DNA of 64,000 nt from CAZABP01 sp964483245. GTDB taxonomy: Bacteria; Planctomycetota; UBA1135; UBA2386. A program made the translations under genes and the position numbers. Location of the stretch: assembly GCA_964483245.1 (NCBI GenBank), contig CAZABP010000004.1, positions 1 to 64,000 of the forward strand, written 5' to 3'. The notes below the pieces were generated by a model that saw nothing but the letters and a program-made list of their open reading frames with translations, had not been told where the DNA came from and did not search any database. Of the stretch, positions 61,301-64,000 are shown one piece after another (position 1 is the first letter of the stretch; each line of letters begins with the position of its first letter).

Positions 61301-61367
61301 CGGCGACGAGCGCCAGCGGGACGATCGAAGCGAGCCGGCGTGCACGTGAGGATGCGGTCAACTGCAT
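58311..61367 (-). CDS. Secreted ELWxxDGT-repeat protein, 17 repeats
   Basis: A 1018-residue exported protein with a signal peptide ending VAVLGAQ. It has 17 repeats of about 48 residues, each with a variant of ELWxTDGTxAGTxLLKDI, then SSP and a hydrophobic strand ending in YFSA/FTAND. The arrangement suggests a large beta-propeller or solenoid. A 135-residue C-terminal domain without repeats ends PLGADATNGVHWTIGF, the same as the neighbouring paralogue. Repeat 16 has Asn for Asp. The function of this family is unknown; surface adhesion is a guess. A possible promoter is at 61402-61430. The ATG at 61367 starts the signal. Confidence 0.9.
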   Translation of the reverse strand: MQLTASSRARRLASIVPLALVAVLGAQTPVVLKDINTRPSLNPDSLPTRFVHSGPYLYFSATSAEAGMELWRSQGTASTTQLAVDLAPGPDSSAPLDLVALGSNLVFTAHSSGIYGVYASDGTQAGTGLLRAFGTQRPTGLAVAGSRVYFSARDPSTGWEPWVTDGTVAGTLLLKDIEPGTTDSSPLYFAPFGARCLFRAFESTTGDELWITDGSPAGTMLVRDIVPGPAGSFPTQMHEYAGKAYFPARDANKGVELWVTDGTLAGTYLFKDIQVGQFDSGPGGFVEFRGKLHFIASDSLWGRELWATDGTPQGTSVVADIYVGSGSSDPAGLAVIGNVMYFSATERVTGAELYRTDGTAAGTFRVADILPGYLGSAPNRITSLGSKFVFVAWTPNTGHELFISDGTSSGTGLLKDIVVGSTGSFINYLTSGPNGARALFIANDAVHGIEPWTTDGTAPGTALLVDVHMPTTSGSLPGGMVDDAGTLLFSADDGYTGRELYSSDGSDGGTRQIKDISPGSASSSPGGFMTLDHRTLFTANDGVTGTELWVTDGTAANTFLVRDIRPGIDSSYPGQFCRYGSRLVFSANDGVHGGELWITDGTPAGTSLLKELNPGAASSWPQEFTRLRDNLYFRADDGRSGVELWQTDGTPAGTALVSDIVPGSGSSSPSSLVRLGNRLLFAAADSASGRELWSSDGTSTGTRLLKDISPGVNHSSPLDLTVAFGRAFFSADDGQTGREFWGTDGTAAGTQLINDIFAGPLSSRPRWFTVSGDRLVFEAEDAVHGREPWVSNGTAAGTHLLKDIYTGQASGGMEYPVATGSRTVYFTAADPVHGNELWITDGTAPGTRLVADLRWGAVGSNPANLSLCRGMLFFRASDLMKGEEPFVIRDPGATSKPLGVAYGARASLLTMTDPVLGGNATLRLREAIPGAGVALLVSLAARPMHAGSGAYLFVDPVSWSILMLANTDANGSWTLVLPIDPSLAPLKGITLASQAIVGPTTTPLGADATNGVHWTIGF

Positions 61368-61401
61368 GGTTTCGAGATTCCTCAGCGGATCCAGTGACTT
61401 C

Positions 61402-61430
61402 CATGTACCCCACTCTGGTCAGCCCACAAA
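61402..61430 (-). promoter_or_regulatory. Possible promoter of the first ELWxxDGT gene
   Basis: Minus-strand TTTGTG (61430-61425), a 17-base spacer and TACATG (61407-61402), about 35 bases before the start codon. The geometry equals that of the paralogue promoters near 13-17 kb, but the -10 word differs. Weak support. Confidence 0.3.
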
Positions 61431-61505
61431 GTGGCTACGCCCTCGGGCCGTGCCTCAATGGTCGGGCTGGTTACCGCTCCAGAGCTCACCCGCGCGGCGG
61501 CAGGA

Positions 61506-64000
61506 TCAGAACCCAATCGTCCAATGCACCCCGTTCGTCGCGTCCGCGCCGAGCGGCGTGTTCGTCGGCCCCATCACCACCTGCGACGCGACCGTCACCC
61601 CCTTCAAGAACGCGAACGCCGGGTGTAGCGGCAGCACCAGCGACCACTTCCCCTGCGCATCCGTCGCCGCGGTCACCAGCGTCGAGTAGGTCCCCGGATC
61701 CACGTACACGTACGCCCCGCCACCGACGTGGATCGGCTGCCCCGGCAGACTCACCAGCATCACGAGCGTCGTGTTCGGCGCCGCGCCTTCGACCGCGAAC
61801 GTCACGCTCTGCCCGATCACCGGATCCGTCGCAGTCAACCGCGGATCCCGTCCACCGGCCGCGTACGGCACCCCGAACGCCTTGCTGCTGGCACCCGGAT
61901 CCACGTGCCACACCTCGTAACCGAACACGCCGTCGTCCGCGGTCGCGTAGAGCTTCCCGCCAGACAACGTCAGGTAGTCCGGATACGAGCTGTATCCACC
62001 CGGCCACAGGTCGCCGACCAGCTTCGTGTTCGCGGCCGTGCCATCCGTCATCCACAGCTCCGCACCCTCGTTCGGCGTCTCCGCCGTGAAGTACGCGAAC
62101 CGCGATCCGGTCGAAACGAACAGATACGGATACGACCCGCCCGTTCCCGGCCACAGGTCGGCGAGCAGCACCGTGCCGGCGGGAGTCCCGTCACTGACGA
62201 ACGGTTCGCCGCCGTGCTGCGTCGTCTCGGCGTAGAACACGATCCGTGAGCCCGCAGCGACGAACTCGTACGGATAGCTCCCGCCCTGACCCGGCTCGAG
62301 ATCCTTCAGCAGGAGCGTGCCGGCAGCCGTGCCGTCGGAACCCCACGGCTCGTCACCATGCGTGCCGTTGTCGGCGTTGAAGAACAGCCGCCCACCGGCC
62401 ACACCGAACGAGTACGGATACGACCCGTTGCTGCCGGGCCAGACGTCCTTCAGCAGCACCGTCCCGGCAGCCGTGCCATCGGTGATCCAAGGCTCCGCGC
62501 CATTGGTCGGATCCTCGGCACTGAACGCGAGCCGGTTGCCGAACCGTGTGAAGCCGGTCGGATAGCTGTCGGTTCCGCCGGGATAGATGTCCTTCAACAT
62601 GATCGTGCCGGCGGTGGTCCCGTCGGTGACCCACAGCTCGATGCCGTGCGAGCCGTTCGTCGCGGCGAAGTAGACCTTGCCGCGGAACTCCGTCAGCTCG
62701 TACGGATCTCCGCTGTTGCTGCCGGGTGCGATGTCCTTCAGCAACACGGTGCCGGCCGGGGTCCCATCGCTGGCCCAGAGCTCCGTTCCCGTGGTGCTCT
62801 GGTAAGCGCTGAACAGCAGCCGGTTGCCGAGCTGGCAGAAGCCGTACGGATACGACGAGTTCGCGCCCGGCTCGATGTCGCGCAGCAGGATCGTGCCGGC
62901 GGCCGTGCCATCGCTGGCCCACAGCTCCGGGCCGGTCGTGCCGTCGTCCGCCGTGAACAGCACGCGCTGGTCGAGTTGCGTGAAGCCCTCGGGATAGCTG
63001 TCGCCGGCGCCGGGGTTGATGTCCTTCAGCAGGACCGTGGATGCCGCAGTGCCGAGTGACACGTACGGCTCGTACCCGTTCGTGCCGTCGGTGGCCGTGA
63101 ACCACAGGCGCGCGATCCCGTCGGCGAGACCGTACGGATCGGCCGGTGCCGAGCTGCCGGGCAGCTTCGGATTCAGATCGAGCAGCAGGATCGTGCCGGC
63201 GGTCGTGCCGTCACTGGCCCACAGCTCGACGCCGCTGACGCCGTCGTCGGCCTGGAACACGACGCGCGCTCCGGTCACGTCGGTGGTCAGGAAGCTGGGA
63301 TACGAGCTGTTCGCGTTCCCCTTCGTCATGCCGGGGTGGATGTCCTTGACCAGCACAGTGCCAGCCACGGTCCCGTCCGTCCTCCACAGCTCGAAGCCGC
63401 TGCCGGCATTGCCATCGCTCGCGCGGAACAGGATCTGCGTCCCGGCCTGCGCGAAGTACGCCGGCGACGCGCTCGCGCTGCCCGGGTTGAGGTCGCGCAC
63501 GAGCACTGTGCCGGCGTTCGTGCCATCGCTGCGCCACAGCTCGATGCCGTTGGTGCCGTCGTTGGCCGCGAACAGCAGCATCGAGCTGTTCGCGAACAGG
63601 CTGTTCGGAGACGAGGAGGTCGTCCCGGCGCGCACGTCCTTGACCAACTGCGTTCCCGCCGCCGTTCCGTCCGTGACCCACAGCTCGCTGCCGTTCGTCG
63701 TCGTCGTCGCGCGGAAGTAGTACTTCCCCTGGAACAACGTGAAGCCGGTCGGGGAGCTGCCTGCGGTCCCGGCGTTGATGTCGCGGACCATGACCGTGCC
63801 GGCTGCGGTCCCATCGGTGATCCACAGCTCGTGTCCGGTCCCTGGTCCGGTCGCCGTGAACAGCAGCTTGCCGGCGAACGGCGTCAGGTTGTTCGGCGAG
63901 CTGCTGGCGAGGCCCGGGTTGATGTCGACCAGCATCGTGGTGCCGGCAGACGTCCCATCGCTGATCCAGAGCTCGTAGCCGTTGCTGCCGTCGTCGGCGC
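61506..64000 (-). CDS. ELWxxDGT-repeat protein, partial (start beyond the window)
   Basis: The frame is open to the right edge, so the start is missing; the visible part is about 830 residues. It has 14 repeats of the ELWxxDGT type with very regular spacing. Most end in SSYPYGF- or SYPTGF-like words, followed by FSA, FTADDG or similar. The C-terminal domain is shared with the 58311-61367 protein, down to the identical last 17 residues TPLGADATNGVHWTIGF. The repeats are more alike than in the neighbour, as in a younger expansion. An internal Met at 63935 is not the true start because the repeat pattern continues beyond it. Function unknown. Confidence 0.9.
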   Translation of the reverse strand, partial: ADDGSNGYELWISDGTSAGTTMLVDINPGLASSSPNNLTPFAGKLLFTATGPGTGHELWITDGTAAGTVMVRDINAGTAGSSPTGFTLFQGKYYFRATTTTNGSELWVTDGTAAGTQLVKDVRAGTTSSSPNSLFANSSMLLFAANDGTNGIELWRSDGTNAGTVLVRDLNPGSASASPAYFAQAGTQILFRASDGNAGSGFELWRTDGTVAGTVLVKDIHPGMTKGNANSSYPSFLTTDVTGARVVFQADDGVSGVELWASDGTTAGTILLLDLNPKLPGSSAPADPYGLADGIARLWFTATDGTNGYEPYVSLGTAASTVLLKDINPGAGDSYPEGFTQLDQRVLFTADDGTTGPELWASDGTAAGTILLRDIEPGANSSYPYGFCQLGNRLLFSAYQSTTGTELWASDGTPAGTVLLKDIAPGSNSGDPYELTEFRGKVYFAATNGSHGIELWVTDGTTAGTIMLKDIYPGGTDSYPTGFTRFGNRLAFSAEDPTNGAEPWITDGTAAGTVLLKDVWPGSNGSYPYSFGVAGGRLFFNADNGTHGDEPWGSDGTAAGTLLLKDLEPGQGGSYPYEFVAAGSRIVFYAETTQHGGEPFVSDGTPAGTVLLADLWPGTGGSYPYLFVSTGSRFAYFTAETPNEGAELWMTDGTAANTKLVGDLWPGGYSSYPDYLTLSGGKLYATADDGVFGYEVWHVDPGASSKAFGVPYAAGGRDPRLTATDPVIGQSVTFAVEGAAPNTTLVMLVSLPGQPIHVGGGAYVYVDPGTYSTLVTAATDAQGKWSLVLPLHPAFAFLKGVTVASQVVMGPTNTPLGADATNGVHWTIGF

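Noticed and set aside
58311..64000. Regular spacing of repeats resembling a CRISPR or satellite array
   Set aside because: The period of about 145 bases is coding and keeps frame. It is protein repeat (ELWxxDGT), not direct DNA repeats with unique spacers.

Overview
This is a 64 kb piece of a G+C-rich bacterial chromosome. It most likely comes from a member of the Planctomycetota. The grounds are an ECF-type sigma factor translationally coupled to a serine/threonine kinase with a TPR-like sensor half, very large secreted ELWxxDGT-repeat proteins, a metallophosphoesterase fused to a LamG-like domain, and many short-leader exported proteins. This is inference from gene content. There is no rRNA or other marker gene to fix the taxon, and no phage, insertion sequence or CRISPR array is visible.

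Layout, left to right. 0.1-2.6 kb: tatC, cinA and two tRNA-Gln genes (CUG and UUG). 2.6-12.4 kb: single genes of mixed role, namely an M28 peptidase with two PDZ domains, a B12-binding/radical SAM protein, a glycosyltransferase, a HEAT-repeat protein, nhaA, psd and a LysM lipoprotein. 12.5-18.9 kb: five tandem copies of a roughly 366-residue secreted protein of unknown function. Each copy has its own hairpin terminator, and four have the same promoter-like box. Copies 1 and 2 share a 414 bp block that is almost identical. 19.2-27.6 kb: a compact arginine operon in the order argR-C-B-D-F-G-H-J, controlled by a pair of ARG boxes exactly 21 bp apart. 27.6-33.6 kb: a frameshifted Bax-inhibitor-1 gene, a DPP IV-type peptidase, a beta-lactamase-fold hydrolase, a DHA2 transporter and a SYLF lipoprotein. 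33.8-41.1 kb: a minus-strand run of seven genes that reads D-aminoacylase, unknown secreted protein, SnoaL-like lipoprotein, then the FeS, Mo and FAD subunits of a PaoABC-type periplasmic aldehyde oxidoreductase, and last a small cysteine-rich protein. 41.4-46.9 kb: a large unknown exported protein, then the sigma factor and kinase pair. 47.0-52.6 kb: a TolC-MacA-MacB type efflux operon with separate ATPase and permease. 52.8-58.2 kb: coaB, ftsK and the metallophosphoesterase. 58.3-64.0 kb: two large ELWxxDGT-repeat proteins, the second running off the window.

Genes that work together: TatC would export the twin-arginine FeS subunit, which would carry the leaderless Mo and FAD subunits with it. 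The arg genes cover the route from N-acetylglutamate to arginine, with ArgJ recycling the acetyl group; carAB is not here. The three efflux components form one envelope-spanning pump.

The least expected feature is a set of three intergenic arrays of a hexamer, GAACCC/GATCCC. Each starts within about 12 bases of a stop codon and is C-rich on the strand of the gene that ends there, which suggests a transcription-end function such as Rho loading or a quadruplex block. A strongly structured hairpin with a U-run near 41.2 kb is a second candidate for an undescribed element.
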